A DNA stretch of 64,000 nt from a virus (IMGVR_UViG_3300046314_000558:1-64000); one strand, 5' to 3'. Positions 34,024-43,733 are shown, counted from the stretch's first letter. Notes: generated from the letters alone by a model not told the origin. Translations and numbers: made by a program.

Positions 34024-34974
34024 ATGAACAAAATTACACAATATTTAGACTCAGCATCAGCCGCGTATTATGCTGGTAGTCCCTTTATTACTGATGCACA
34101 GTTCGATCAATTGGCTGAGTCAGTTGGTTATAATGCTGTGGGCGCTAAGCAAAATTCCAAAACCGAGCGTCATTTGTTTCAAATGTACTCACTACAAAAG
34201 TATTACGAAGATGAAGGTACCAGACCACTCCAAGATGTTAGATCGGTTGCTACAAGCATTAAGCTGGACGGGGCAGCTCTTAGCCTACTTTATGTTGATG
34301 GTAATCTTGTTCGAGTTCTTACCCGTGGGGATGGTGTAGAAGGTCAAATTGTAACTGACAAGTTCCTTGGCAATCCCATTGTTCCACAAAACGTACCGTT
34401 TCAAGGTGTTTATCAGATCACTGGCGAGATTGTGGCTCCAATCAATATTGAAAATGCTCGCAACTATGCAGCAGGCGCTCTTAACTTAAAAGATGTAGCC
34501 GAGTTTCAACAACGAGCACTCAGTTTCTTTGCATATGGAATTCAACCCAGCTTGTGTGAAACTTTTAATCAAGACTTGAGTGCCTTAGCACAAGCTGGTT
34601 TTGGTGTAATCAATGAGCCAGACTTGGACAAAATATTCCCTTGTGATGGCGTTGTATTCCGTGTTAATGATAATGCCCTATTCTACGAAATGGGTTACAC
34701 AGCCAAACATCCCAGAGGTGCTTATGCTAAAAAAGAACGTGCTGAACACGTAGAAACAAAACTACTCAATGTCGAATGGCAAGTCGGTAAGTCTGGCAAG
34801 GTTACTCCTGTTGCTATTCTTGAGCCTGTTCTTGTTGGTGATGCCTTGGTATCTAGGGCTACCCTTAATAATCCTGGCTTTATCGAAATGCTAGACTTGC
34901 GAATTGGTGACACAGTGGCGGTTATCCGTGCTGGAGAAATCATTCCGTGCATCTTGCATAAAGTTGATGCTTGA
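34024..34974 (+). CDS. ligA: NAD+-dependent DNA ligase, N-terminal subunit (adenylation and OB domains)
   Basis: 316 aa. A Ia-like N-terminus (AYYAGSPFITDAQFDQL) leads to the adenylation motif SIKLDGAAL (Lys about residue 80), GDGVEGQIVT, ITGEIVAP, PCDGVVFRVN and an OB fold (GDTVAVIRAGEIIP). It stops where LigA would continue into the zinc finger, which is encoded by the next gene. LigA is normally about 670 aa in one chain. Confidence 0.85.
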   Translation: MNKITQYLDSASAAYYAGSPFITDAQFDQLAESVGYNAVGAKQNSKTERHLFQMYSLQKYYEDEGTRPLQDVRSVATSIKLDGAALSLLYVDGNLVRVLTRGDGVEGQIVTDKFLGNPIVPQNVPFQGVYQITGEIVAPINIENARNYAAGALNLKDVAEFQQRALSFFAYGIQPSLCETFNQDLSALAQAGFGVINEPDLDKIFPCDGVVFRVNDNALFYEMGYTAKHPRGAYAKKERAEHVETKLLNVEWQVGKSGKVTPVAILEPVLVGDALVSRATLNNPGFIEMLDLRIGDTVAVIRAGEIIPCILHKVDA

Positions 34975-34991
34975 GCAGTAAAAATTTACAC

Positions 34992-35020
34992 TTGTCAACA
35001 CAACCCCAATCAGATATAAT
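34992..35020 (+). promoter_or_regulatory. promoter between the ligase halves
   Basis: TTGTCA, 17 bp, TATAAT (35015-35020). Confidence 0.75.
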
Positions 35021-35044
35021 ATAGTCTACAAAGCAATAAACAAC

Positions 35045-35812
35045 ATGAAGATAGAAATCCCCACAACCTGCCCCTGCTGTGATTACAAACTCGAATTGGT
35101 CAACGATCAATTGTTTTGTCGCAACACGGCTTGCGGTGCTCAGCTTGGTAAAAAAGTTGAACACTTCTGCAAGACACTAGGCATCAAAGGCATGGGGCCT
35201 AAGAGTGTTGAAAAACTAAACTTGCAAGACTTAACTGAGTTATTTTACTTAGACCTAGATTCAGTAATCGAAGCACTTGGCAGTGAAAAAACTGCCAACA
35301 AGTTGCTGGATGAAATCAATCGTGCTAAGAGTGCTGACTTGGCAACTGTGCTGGCCAGTTTTAGTATTCCACTTGTTGGCAACACAGCTTCACAAAAGAT
35401 TTGTAGCGTTGTAGACCATATCAGCCAAATCAACCACGAGACTTGCAAACAAGCAGGCCTAGGTGACAAAGTCACTGAAAACTTAGTTGGCTGGCTACAA
35501 ACAGATTTCCCTGACTTACAAGAGTTTTTGCCGTTCTCTTTTAAGTCCAACCGCAATTCCACATCAAACAGTAATAATAATTCCAAGACTGTTTGTATCA
35601 CTGGAAAGTTATCTTCTTATAAAACCAAAGCAGAAGCCTACAAAGCACTAGAAGAGGCGGGCTTTAAAGTTACAGAAACAGTAACCAAAGCCACTGACAT
35701 TTTAGTTGATGAAGAAGATAAAGCTAGTACAAAACGCAAAAAAGCCGAATCCCTTGGCATCCAAATCATAACAAACCTAAATACTTTCTTGAAAGAAAAT
35801 ACAAATGACTGA
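35045..35812 (+). CDS. NAD+-dependent DNA ligase, C-terminal subunit (Zn finger, HhH, BRCT)
   Basis: 255 aa. A four-Cys zinc finger CPCC...CRNTAC (residues 9-30) is followed by helix-hairpin-helix repeats (LGIKGMGPKSVEKL; ASFSIPLVGNTASQKI). A Ser/Asn linker (about 170-182) leads to a BRCT domain (KTVCITGKLSSYKTKAEAY). It supplies exactly the domains missing from 34024. Confidence 0.85.
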   Translation: MKIEIPTTCPCCDYKLELVNDQLFCRNTACGAQLGKKVEHFCKTLGIKGMGPKSVEKLNLQDLTELFYLDLDSVIEALGSEKTANKLLDEINRAKSADLATVLASFSIPLVGNTASQKICSVVDHISQINHETCKQAGLGDKVTENLVGWLQTDFPDLQEFLPFSFKSNRNSTSNSNNNSKTVCITGKLSSYKTKAEAYKALEEAGFKVTETVTKATDILVDEEDKASTKRKKAESLGIQIITNLNTFLKENTND

Positions 35813-36554
35813 AAAAACAACTAAAAACTGGTCTGACGAAGCTGTTGACCAACTGATGAACATCGTTGGAAACGAAAGCCCTGTTAGCGTTGAAAGCGTT
35901 GAGCGTGCTGCTGAACAACTGGGTAAAACCACTCGTAGCATTGCATCTAAACTGCGTCAACTAGACCGTGAAGTTGCTAGTCTTGCAAAAGAAAAAACCA
36001 GCGCATTTACTGAAGCAGAAGGCACTGATCTTGCCGACTTCGTTCACGCTAACGCCGGTAACTTGACATACAAAGATATTGCTGAAAACTTTGCTGGCGG
36101 TAAATTCACTGCCAAACAAATTCAAGGCAAACTGTTGGCCTTGGAATTGACTGGTTCAGTTAAGCCAGCCGAAAAAGTTGAAGTTGCACGTACATACACA
36201 GAAGCCGAAGAAATGACTTTTGTGAAAATGGCTGATGCAGGTAGCTACATTGAAGAAATCGCTGCTAAACTCAACAAGACAGTTGCATCAGTTCGTGGTA
36301 AAGCACTGAGCTTGACTCGCAAAGGTCAAATTGCCAAAATTCCAGCACAAAAAGAATCTCATGCCAAAGAGTCCGTTGACCAAGTAAGCGCATTGGGTGC
36401 AGCTATTGCAACAATGACCGTAGCAGAAATTGCTGCTAAGGTTGACAAAACAGAGCGTGGTCTGCGTACATTGCTGACTCGCCGTGGTATCAAAGTTGCT
36501 GACTATGACGGTGCAGCTAAAAAAGCCAAAGCAGAAGCCAAAGCTGCTGCTTAA
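35805..36554 (+). CDS. multi-module HTH/Myb-like DNA-binding protein
   Basis: 249 aa with about four modules related to the small HTH paralogs: near 8-50 (EQLGKTTRSIASKLRQL), 66-112, 126-175 (AAKLNKTVASVRGKALSLTR) and 195-232 (AAKVDKTERGLRTLLTRRG), then an Ala/Lys tail. Its even module spacing suggests it lies along DNA. Conserved in large phages, function unknown. Overlaps the ligase gene by 8 nt. Confidence 0.75.
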   Translation: MTEKTTKNWSDEAVDQLMNIVGNESPVSVESVERAAEQLGKTTRSIASKLRQLDREVASLAKEKTSAFTEAEGTDLADFVHANAGNLTYKDIAENFAGGKFTAKQIQGKLLALELTGSVKPAEKVEVARTYTEAEEMTFVKMADAGSYIEEIAAKLNKTVASVRGKALSLTRKGQIAKIPAQKESHAKESVDQVSALGAAIATMTVAEIAAKVDKTERGLRTLLTRRGIKVADYDGAAKKAKAEAKAAA

Positions 36555-36570
36555 TTTGGTTTAAACCAGT

Positions 36571-36605
36571 AGCCCGGGAGTTCCATAAAGCTCCCGGGCT
36601 TTTTC
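36571..36605 (+). terminator. strong terminator
   Basis: AGCCCGGGAG (36571-36580), 10-nt loop, CTCCCGGGCT (36591-36600), TTTTT. Confidence 0.9.
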
Positions 36606-36624
36606 TGTTTAGGAGGTTCATAGT

Positions 36625-36924
36625 ATGCGTGTAACAATTACATACCATGACAACGAGTCGTTTACAATGGAAGAAGTTGTAAAGCAGGCCGTACATAATT
36701 ATGGAAAAGCAGCCCAAGTAGAAATCAAACCAGAATCTACCATGGCATATGACCACATCTATTTTGGTTTACAGCAGTTGATAACTCACGAACAATTGAG
36801 TTTGCTGTATGATAGTGGTGCAACTTATCAGCAAGATTTAAAAAAGCTACGAGAGCAAGTAATGTACAAAGTTACTGAAATCGTGGATCAAGTTATTATT
36901 GACAATGAAGCGAAAGTAGGGTAA
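36625..36924 (+). CDS. hypothetical protein ahead of the helicase, 99 aa
   Basis: 99 aa, SD AGGAGG. Acidic alpha/beta (ITYHDNESFTMEEVVKQA), C-terminal helices. Position before the helicase suggests a replication accessory; not recognised. Confidence 0.6.
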   Translation: MRVTITYHDNESFTMEEVVKQAVHNYGKAAQVEIKPESTMAYDHIYFGLQQLITHEQLSLLYDSGATYQQDLKKLREQVMYKVTEIVDQVIIDNEAKVG

Positions 36925-36926
36925 TC

Positions 36927-38315
36927 TTGGATACTAGTGCAGTAGTCTTAAACAAATTATTAACTGAGCGTAACCTAGATATCTGGGCTAAACTCAAGTT
37001 GGTATTTTTAGACCCTGCGTATTCTTCCTTGTACAGCGTAGTAAACAAATACTACGAAAAGTACAGCGCAATTCCGTCTTTTGACGATCTTGAGCTAACC
37101 TTAAGGGAGGGTCCGGCGTCTAAAACACTGGCAACTCTCCGGTTAACCGAGGTACCAGACGTTTCCGCAGAAGTAGCACTGGACGCACTAATCGACCAGT
37201 ATACTCAGAACGAAACGGTAAAACTATTAGATAAATTCGTAGACAAATTACCCCTCTACGATACAAATGAAATTAAAGAAAGCTTAGCCTCGATTGCACT
37301 AACAATCGAGGAAAAGACGCATACGAGCGAAAAAGTATTTACAATGGCTGACATGATGATGTTTAGCCATCCAGAAGATTTGGAGAAAGAGCGTGTTTAC
37401 CTTGGTCTTAATAACGGCTTTGACAGTGTGCTTGGTGGCGTTGCTCGCCAAGAACTCATACTCATTGGGGGTAAACGGGGCTCTGGCAAATCTATTGCTA
37501 GTAGCAATCTGTTTGTTAATCAATATGAGTCTGGTAACAGTAGTATTTATTTCAGTATTGAAATGACCGCTAAAGAGACTATGGAGCGTAACCTATCTAT
37601 CTTAGCTAACGTAAACCTGCAGAACCTAAAACAACACAAACTAACAGACGACGAACTATTGCGAGTAGTAAAAGCTCGTGCTGAAATGTTTGTTGACAGC
37701 GGTGACCTAGTAAGCGAGTTTTTACGTCATCGTGACCGCTTTAAGTTTGAAGAAAAATTAGTGCGTAACTGTGTGCTAAAAGCAGATAATCAAATGATTA
37801 TTGTTGATGACCGTGATCTGACCCTAAGTAGTATCGACTTGCACATTGGTAAAGCCAAAGCAAAGTTCGGTGACAAACTCAAGCTGGTGGTAGTTGACTA
37901 CCTTAACCAAATTGTCCTAGAAGGAAACGATCAGTATGATTGGAAACCACAAATCGAAGTCAGCAAGAAACTTAAGAATCTCGCACGAAAGTACGAAATT
38001 GTCATGGTTAGTCCATATCAGATCGACAAAGACGGGGAAGCTCGTTTTGCGAAAGGAATTCTTGACGCAGCGGATATTGCTCTTACCATGGAAGCTCACG
38101 ATAAAGAGACCAACGCGATCTCGTTTGAAACGACCAAGATTCGTGGCGGCAAAGAAATGGCGTTTACAAGTCCAATTGACTGGGATACCTTACGTATCTC
38201 GCCACAGAGTGTGGATAAGCCTACAGCTAAAGAACCGATTAAAAAAGTAAAGAAAGGCCAAGAAGAAGCAGCACCTGTTAGCGATAGCGGAGCAGACTTA
38301 CCTTGGAACGCATAA
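36927..38315 (+). CDS. replicative DNA helicase (DnaB-like RecA fold)
   Basis: 462 aa from TTG 36927 (a TTG start just after the previous stop; AGGG upstream). N-terminal helical domain about 1-150. ATPase: Walker A GGKRGSGKS (about residues 183-191), catalytic Glu in IEMTAKET, Walker B LVVVDYLNQI (about 313-322) and the H4-like QIDKDGEARFAKGILDAADI. Acts with the primase encoded next to it. Confidence 0.85.
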   Translation: MDTSAVVLNKLLTERNLDIWAKLKLVFLDPAYSSLYSVVNKYYEKYSAIPSFDDLELTLREGPASKTLATLRLTEVPDVSAEVALDALIDQYTQNETVKLLDKFVDKLPLYDTNEIKESLASIALTIEEKTHTSEKVFTMADMMMFSHPEDLEKERVYLGLNNGFDSVLGGVARQELILIGGKRGSGKSIASSNLFVNQYESGNSSIYFSIEMTAKETMERNLSILANVNLQNLKQHKLTDDELLRVVKARAEMFVDSGDLVSEFLRHRDRFKFEEKLVRNCVLKADNQMIIVDDRDLTLSSIDLHIGKAKAKFGDKLKLVVVDYLNQIVLEGNDQYDWKPQIEVSKKLKNLARKYEIVMVSPYQIDKDGEARFAKGILDAADIALTMEAHDKETNAISFETTKIRGGKEMAFTSPIDWDTLRISPQSVDKPTAKEPIKKVKKGQEEAAPVSDSGADLPWNA

Positions 38316-39170
38316 ATGTCAGACCCAGTACTAGAACTAATACAGAAGAACGATCTCCAGTTTACAGTATCTGGGCGCGACTACTTAATAAAATGCCTGA
38401 ACCCAGACCACAGTGACTCAAACCCTAGCTTTCGTGTAGACAAAGTTAGTGGTGTGGCTCACTGCTTTGCGTGTGGGTTCAAAACTAATCTTTTTAAGTT
38501 TTACGGGGTTTTCACAAACCCAGTACCTATTAAGATTATGGCACTAAAAGAAAAGTTGAACATATTAAAACGGTTTGGTCAAGAACTGGAACTTCCACAA
38601 GGCTACACTCCTTGGACAAAACAATTCCGTGGTGTAAGTCCACAAACACTAAAGCAGTTTGGTGCTTTTTACACCAATCAAGTTGAAAAGCTACAAGATC
38701 GAATTGTATTCCCAGTAAAAGATATTACTGGTAAAAATGTGGTATTCATTGCTCGTCATACTATGTCGCAGGGAAATCCTCGTTATGTTAACTATCCACA
38801 AGGTGTTAAGATTCCAGTGTTTCCATCACACTTACCAAGCGGCTACAGTTCAATGGTGATTGTAGAAGGCATGTTTGATATGCTTAACCTATACGACAAA
38901 GGCTGTGAAAACGTGGTATGTGCATTTGGCACTAATACCTTACAAAATGAAACAAAGTCTAAATTATTGCCATTTAAAGCACAAGGTATTACACACGTAT
39001 ACCTGCTGTTTGACGGTGATGAAGCAGGACGCAAAGCTGCCAAATTAATGAAGCCCATTATCGAAGAAGAAGGCTTTATTGTTGAAATTATAGATTTACC
39101 TGATGGAACTGACCCAGGTGAACTAGACACAGAGAATGTACGAAGCATTGCCGAGTACGTTAATAAATAA
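38316..39170 (+). CDS. DNA primase (DnaG-type, zinc finger plus Toprim)
   Basis: 284 aa, starts immediately after the helicase stop. Zinc-binding CLNPDH...CFACG at about residues 27-53. Toprim core: VIVEGMFD (about 186-193) and LLFDGDEAGRKAA (about 229-241), with the acidic metal triad. Shorter than bacterial DnaG because no helicase-binding domain is attached. It synthesises RNA primers on the lagging strand. Confidence 0.85.
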   Translation: MSDPVLELIQKNDLQFTVSGRDYLIKCLNPDHSDSNPSFRVDKVSGVAHCFACGFKTNLFKFYGVFTNPVPIKIMALKEKLNILKRFGQELELPQGYTPWTKQFRGVSPQTLKQFGAFYTNQVEKLQDRIVFPVKDITGKNVVFIARHTMSQGNPRYVNYPQGVKIPVFPSHLPSGYSSMVIVEGMFDMLNLYDKGCENVVCAFGTNTLQNETKSKLLPFKAQGITHVYLLFDGDEAGRKAAKLMKPIIEEEGFIVEIIDLPDGTDPGELDTENVRSIAEYVNK

Positions 39171-39173
39171 ACT

Positions 39174-39202
39174 TGAAATGTTAGCCAAGATACGCTATAA
39201 TA
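39174..39202 (+). promoter_or_regulatory. plus-strand promoter
   Basis: TTGAAA, 17 bp, TATAAT (39197-39202), ahead of the polymerase gene. Confidence 0.8.
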
Positions 39203-39223
39203 AAGTATCAAAGGAAATTATAA

Positions 39224-41503
39224 ATGAAAATTGCCATTATTGACAAAGCACCCAATCGAACACGCTATAGTGACTATTTTGAGTTCGAGTACGATCAGTT
39301 TCACATGAGTTCTGTGCCAATCACCAAGCTACTGAAAAAAGATGTAGATTTGGTAGTGGACTTGGAGCCGTATGATTTTGTGATCTTGGTTGGAGCAGAG
39401 GCTGCCAAAGAGTATGCAAAAATTACATCAGTAACCAACATGGCTGGTCAACTGGTGCAAGACAAATTCATTGCTATTTCAAACCCAGCAATGTTGAGCT
39501 TTAAACCAGAAGGCAAGCCTGACTTTCAGCGTGCAGTTGATCGTATTCACAAGTACGTTAAGGGTCAGCTAAAGCCCGCAGTACAAGGTGACTTTGCTGG
39601 AATTGATGACACTAACGAAGCCAAGCGATTCTTGCGTGAAGTGCTAGACAATGCTCAAGGCTATGTTGCATGGGACACGGAAACAACTTGCCTTTATCCA
39701 CGAGACGGATATGTGCTTGGCGTGTCTATGAGCTACAAGAGCAAGCACGGCAGATATATCTTAACAGATTGCTTGGACGATGTTTGCCTAGACTTAATGC
39801 GTAAAATTGCCCGTGAGTTTTACACAGTATTTCATAACATGAAGTTTGACTTTAAGATGATTAAGTATCACCTTGATATCGACTTTCCTCGTAAGCGGGT
39901 GCATGACACTATGGTTATGCACTATGTTCTTGATGAAACTGACTCACACGGCTTGAAACCACTAGCCCTAAAGTACACCGATTACGGTGACTATGATTCA
40001 GAACTTGATGACTTTAAAAAGGCATACTGTGCAGCACATGGCTTGTTGCAAGATGACTTTACATATGACCTTATTCCCTTTGATACAATTAGTCGTTATG
40101 CTTCTATTGACACAGCCGTTACATACGACCTTTTCCACAAGTTCTGGCCGATTGTCCAAACCAATGATAAACTGCGTAAAGTTTACGAAGAAATCTTGAT
40201 TCCTGGTACACTGTTCCTAATGGACATGGAAGAAGTAGGTATTCCTATGAGTACTGAACGCATGGCCGCAGCTAGCAAGTACTTGGATTATGAGATTGAA
40301 GAAGCTAAAAAAGTTGTTTACAGCTTTGATGCAGTAAAGCAGTATGAAAAAGATAGTGGAAAGATCTTTAACCCTAATTCAGTTATGCAGCTTCGCGTTG
40401 TGTTATTCGACTATTTGGGTCTTAACCCAACTGGTAAAAAGACTGCAACTGGTGCTGTTTCTACTGATGCTGAAGTTCTTGGTGAGTTATCTGATGAGCA
40501 TCCACTACCTGCCGCAATTTTAAAAGTGCGTCAGCTTGGCAAGATTCAGAATACTTATATTCAAAAGATTCTGCCAGAAATTGATCGTGACGGTCGTATT
40601 CGTACTAACTTCAACTTGATCTTTACTACCAGCGGACGTCTTAGCTCTAGTGGCAAGTTTAACGCTCAACAGATTCCTCGCGATGACCCTATTATCAAAG
40701 GCTGTATCGAAGCTCCAGCTGGCTACAAGATTGTATCACAAGACTTGACCACAGCCGAAATGTATTATGCAGCTGTGCTAAGTGGTGACAAGAACTTGCA
40801 AGAAGTATTCTCTAGTGGCGGCGACTTTCACTCAACAATTGCTAAAATGGTATTTTCATTGCCATGTGCAGTTGAAGATGTTAAAAAGCTATTTGGCTCA
40901 ATGCGTCAATCAGCTAAGGCTATTTCTTTTGGTATTTTGTATGGTTCGGGTGCTAATAAAGTATCTCAGACTGTATCAAAAGCTACTGGCGAGAATTACC
41001 CAGTTGAGCAAGCCCGTGACGATATTAAACAATACTTTACTAAGTTCAGTCGCCTTAAAAAGTGGCTGGAAGACCGCAAAAACTTTATTCAAACAAATGG
41101 TTACACATACTCATTTTTTGGGCGTAAACGCAGATTACCTAATGTATTTAGCGCAGATAAAGGTATTGCAGCTCACGAAGTCCGTTCAGGAATTAACGCC
41201 GAAGTACAAAGCCTTGCCAGTGATGTTAACTTACTTGGCGCTATGCGAACAGCGGAAGAGATTGCAGCAAAAGGGCTAGATGCTAAAATCTTTATGCTGG
41301 TTCATGACTCAATTGTTGCGCTCGTAAAAGACGAAGATGTGGTGGAATACTGCGAGATCCTAAAGCGTAACACGCAACACCAATGGGGATGTGAGATTCC
41401 AAATGCCCCAATCGGTGTAGATCAAGATATCGGCGAGGATTATAGTTTTGGACATTTCTCAGAAACATACAAGTTTGTTGGAGATACGCTGGCCCGTATT
41501 TAA
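39224..41503 (+). CDS. family A DNA polymerase with 3'-5' exonuclease
   Basis: 759 aa. Exonuclease: DTET (residues 151-154), later NMKFDFKM and YASIDTAVTYDL. Polymerase motif A begins at Asp507 (DLTTAEMYYAAVLSGD), motif B RQSAKAISFGILYG, and motif C HDS at 694-696. Canonical family A motif C is HDE, so the second acidic position is Ser here. No 5'-nuclease domain; that activity is separate at 48263. N-terminal 140 residues unlike PolA. Confidence 0.9.
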   Translation: MKIAIIDKAPNRTRYSDYFEFEYDQFHMSSVPITKLLKKDVDLVVDLEPYDFVILVGAEAAKEYAKITSVTNMAGQLVQDKFIAISNPAMLSFKPEGKPDFQRAVDRIHKYVKGQLKPAVQGDFAGIDDTNEAKRFLREVLDNAQGYVAWDTETTCLYPRDGYVLGVSMSYKSKHGRYILTDCLDDVCLDLMRKIAREFYTVFHNMKFDFKMIKYHLDIDFPRKRVHDTMVMHYVLDETDSHGLKPLALKYTDYGDYDSELDDFKKAYCAAHGLLQDDFTYDLIPFDTISRYASIDTAVTYDLFHKFWPIVQTNDKLRKVYEEILIPGTLFLMDMEEVGIPMSTERMAAASKYLDYEIEEAKKVVYSFDAVKQYEKDSGKIFNPNSVMQLRVVLFDYLGLNPTGKKTATGAVSTDAEVLGELSDEHPLPAAILKVRQLGKIQNTYIQKILPEIDRDGRIRTNFNLIFTTSGRLSSSGKFNAQQIPRDDPIIKGCIEAPAGYKIVSQDLTTAEMYYAAVLSGDKNLQEVFSSGGDFHSTIAKMVFSLPCAVEDVKKLFGSMRQSAKAISFGILYGSGANKVSQTVSKATGENYPVEQARDDIKQYFTKFSRLKKWLEDRKNFIQTNGYTYSFFGRKRRLPNVFSADKGIAAHEVRSGINAEVQSLASDVNLLGAMRTAEEIAAKGLDAKIFMLVHDSIVALVKDEDVVEYCEILKRNTQHQWGCEIPNAPIGVDQDIGEDYSFGHFSETYKFVGDTLARI

Positions 41504-41999
41504 GTTAGGTGATAAGAAACCAACCCAGCAAGATGGGCTGGTATTCTATCATACACACTACGTAGATGAAAACAACTGTGAGACTTATAGCGTTAGAATG
41601 GTTGATGATAAAACTCTACCACAAAAGACGCTTGGTCTCCGACGTCTAGCAATGAAAGCACTAAAGGTTGAGCTGTTCCCAATCCGCACAGCTATCTACT
41701 TTTTAGCAGACTTGGTTAAACTTGCAAAAGCAACCACTTGGTTTGTTGACAGCAGTGGCAGAGTATTTCAGTACGAAAAAACCACACGCGCCAAACTCAC
41801 AACAAAGAAACTAAAAAATGTTTTACCTGCAGAGGGGCTAGGGTGTGTGTTTGAATTAGTGGGAGTACCTAACCGATTTAAAGCAATGCGTCACCCTGAT
41901 ACTACAGAACAGTATGCCAGAGTATTGCAGTTGGGTATGGCATTTATTTTTTATGGTTTTTGTAGTGAGCACAAGCCTGATAGTTGGAGAATGGTTTAA
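41448..41999 (+). CDS. hypothetical protein downstream of the polymerase, 183 aa
   Basis: Open from TTG 41448 (GAGGA 9 nt upstream, overlapping the polymerase by 56 nt); an alternative TTG is at 41478. Basic, about 170-183 aa (LRRLAMKALKVELFPI; TTKKLKNVLPAEGLGC). Not recognised. Confidence 0.65.
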   Translation: MDISQKHTSLLEIRWPVFKLGDKKPTQQDGLVFYHTHYVDENNCETYSVRMVDDKTLPQKTLGLRRLAMKALKVELFPIRTAIYFLADLVKLAKATTWFVDSSGRVFQYEKTTRAKLTTKKLKNVLPAEGLGCVFELVGVPNRFKAMRHPDTTEQYARVLQLGMAFIFYGFCSEHKPDSWRMV

Positions 42000-43295
42000 A
42001 TGCCTAAAGCAGTAATATCAAATCGTATTTACATGGATAATCCTGGTGTAGAACACACAAAAAAGATTATCGGTGCACTTACCTACAAAATCAAAAAAGA
42101 CACTGGTTCAAAGCGTTTTGCTACAGTAGAAACTATCAAGAATTATAAGGTGCTGCCCAAAGGTATTCTATCAATTCCCCAAGGTCGCCTAGACTTAATT
42201 CCCGAAGACTATGAAATCATTGATAAACGATTGCTTGAGGATGTACCTTTCCCAACGCCTAAATATCCTCTACGACCCGAACAGCAAGTGGTTTATGACC
42301 CAATCGACGACACGTGCTTTATCAATGCCCTTGTGGGATGGGGAAAGACTTTTACAGCCTTACACCTTGCTCACAAGTTCGGACAAAAAACTCTTGTTAT
42401 CACCCACACAGCTGCACTCCGAGACCAGTGGTGCGAAGAAATTGAAGTCCTATTCGGGACGCAGTGCGGAGTTATTGGTGGTGGACGAGTTGACCACGCC
42501 GACCACTTTATCACAGTGGCCAATATACAGACGCTCAGCAAGTGTGCTGGTGACTTGGCTAAGGAGTTTGGGACTATTATCTTGGACGAAGCCCACCACT
42601 GTCCTGCCACTACATTTGCACAAACAGTGGACGTATTCCATGCCCGCTACCGAATTGCTCTTAGTGGCACAATGATTCGCAAAGACGGCAAACACATCTT
42701 GTTTGGTGACTATTTTGGCCCTCTAGTATACAAGCCACCACAGTCGAATACACTGACTCCAACAGTGCACATTGTTAAGTCGGGTATTACACTAAAGCCA
42801 GGTGTACCTTGGGTTGAAAAAGTCACAGAACTACTAGAATCAGAAAAGTACAGGCAATTTATTGCAACCATTGCACTAATGCATATGCAAGAGGGTCACT
42901 CAGTGTTGGTAATTGCTGACCGAGTGGAGTTTTTACACAAAGTGAAAGAATACATTGGCGAAGATTGCGCGGTTGTTACAGGCGACACAGATTACGAAGA
43001 ACGACAGTACGTCAAACAAGAAGTCCTCTCAGGAAACAAAAAAGCCATATGCGGAAGCAGGCAAATATTCTCAGAAGGCATATCTATTAACACACTCAGC
43101 TGTGTTATCCTTGCAGCCCCAATGAGTAACGATAGTCTGCTAGAACAAATTGTGGGTCGCGTTCAACGATTGCATGAAGGTAAACTTGACCCACTAGTTG
43201 TGGACATTAACTTTGCTGGTTATGCGGATAAAAAACAAAACAACGATAGACTAGCCTTGTATTTACGTAAAGGCTGGCAGGTAATAACAGCATGA
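42000..43295 (+). CDS. superfamily 2 DNA helicase (UvsW/SSL2-like)
   Basis: 431 aa. RPEQQVVYD (Q-like), Walker A ALVGWGKTFTA (about residue 108), motif II LDEAHH (about 195), motif III ALSGTMIR, motif V IFSEGISI and motif VI QIVGRVQRLHEG. The order fits branch-migration/strand-switching helicases such as T4 UvsW. Starts right after the previous stop. Confidence 0.85.
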   Translation: MPKAVISNRIYMDNPGVEHTKKIIGALTYKIKKDTGSKRFATVETIKNYKVLPKGILSIPQGRLDLIPEDYEIIDKRLLEDVPFPTPKYPLRPEQQVVYDPIDDTCFINALVGWGKTFTALHLAHKFGQKTLVITHTAALRDQWCEEIEVLFGTQCGVIGGGRVDHADHFITVANIQTLSKCAGDLAKEFGTIILDEAHHCPATTFAQTVDVFHARYRIALSGTMIRKDGKHILFGDYFGPLVYKPPQSNTLTPTVHIVKSGITLKPGVPWVEKVTELLESEKYRQFIATIALMHMQEGHSVLVIADRVEFLHKVKEYIGEDCAVVTGDTDYEERQYVKQEVLSGNKKAICGSRQIFSEGISINTLSCVILAAPMSNDSLLEQIVGRVQRLHEGKLDPLVVDINFAGYADKKQNNDRLALYLRKGWQVITA

Positions 43296-43307
43296 TAAAA
43301 TTTACAC

Positions 43308-43336
43308 TTGCAGTAGCTTCGCTATTATGCTATAAT
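43308..43336 (+). promoter_or_regulatory. plus-strand promoter
   Basis: TTGCAG, 17 bp, TATAAT (43331-43336). Confidence 0.7.
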
Positions 43337-43355
43337 ATAGTCTAAGTTAAGGATT

Positions 43356-43733
43356 ATGGCACTCTTTTTTAACCTGGATTTATTAGAAACAGAAACACAT
43401 TGTGACCCTAAATTAATGTTAAGTATGCTGGAAAGGCATTTTAGCAAAAAGCCAATACCGAAAAACCACCGTGAACTAAATAGTTTCAAAAACTTGTCGG
43501 GTCACAGCTTTTTGTTAAATGCCCAACCTCTTTTCCAAGAAACTTGTGATATTGCACACAAAGCGCAATATATCAGACTTGCAGGAAGGCGTGATTATAG
43601 CTTATATAAACTTTATCGTGTAGTCTACCTAGACTTAACCTATTTCAAAGATCTTGACTTAGACGCACTAAAACACAACCCACTGCTTACAATAACAGAC
43701 AACAAAATTTACTTCAAATACGAAAATAACTAA
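43356..43733 (+). CDS. hypothetical phage protein, 125 aa
   Basis: 125 aa, basic alpha/beta (MLSMLERHFSKKPIPKNHRE). Begins with a GACCCTAAA site in codons near 43404. Precedes the SSB gene by 2 nt. Not recognised. Confidence 0.65.
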   Translation: MALFFNLDLLETETHCDPKLMLSMLERHFSKKPIPKNHRELNSFKNLSGHSFLLNAQPLFQETCDIAHKAQYIRLAGRRDYSLYKLYRVVYLDLTYFKDLDLDALKHNPLLTITDNKIYFKYENN

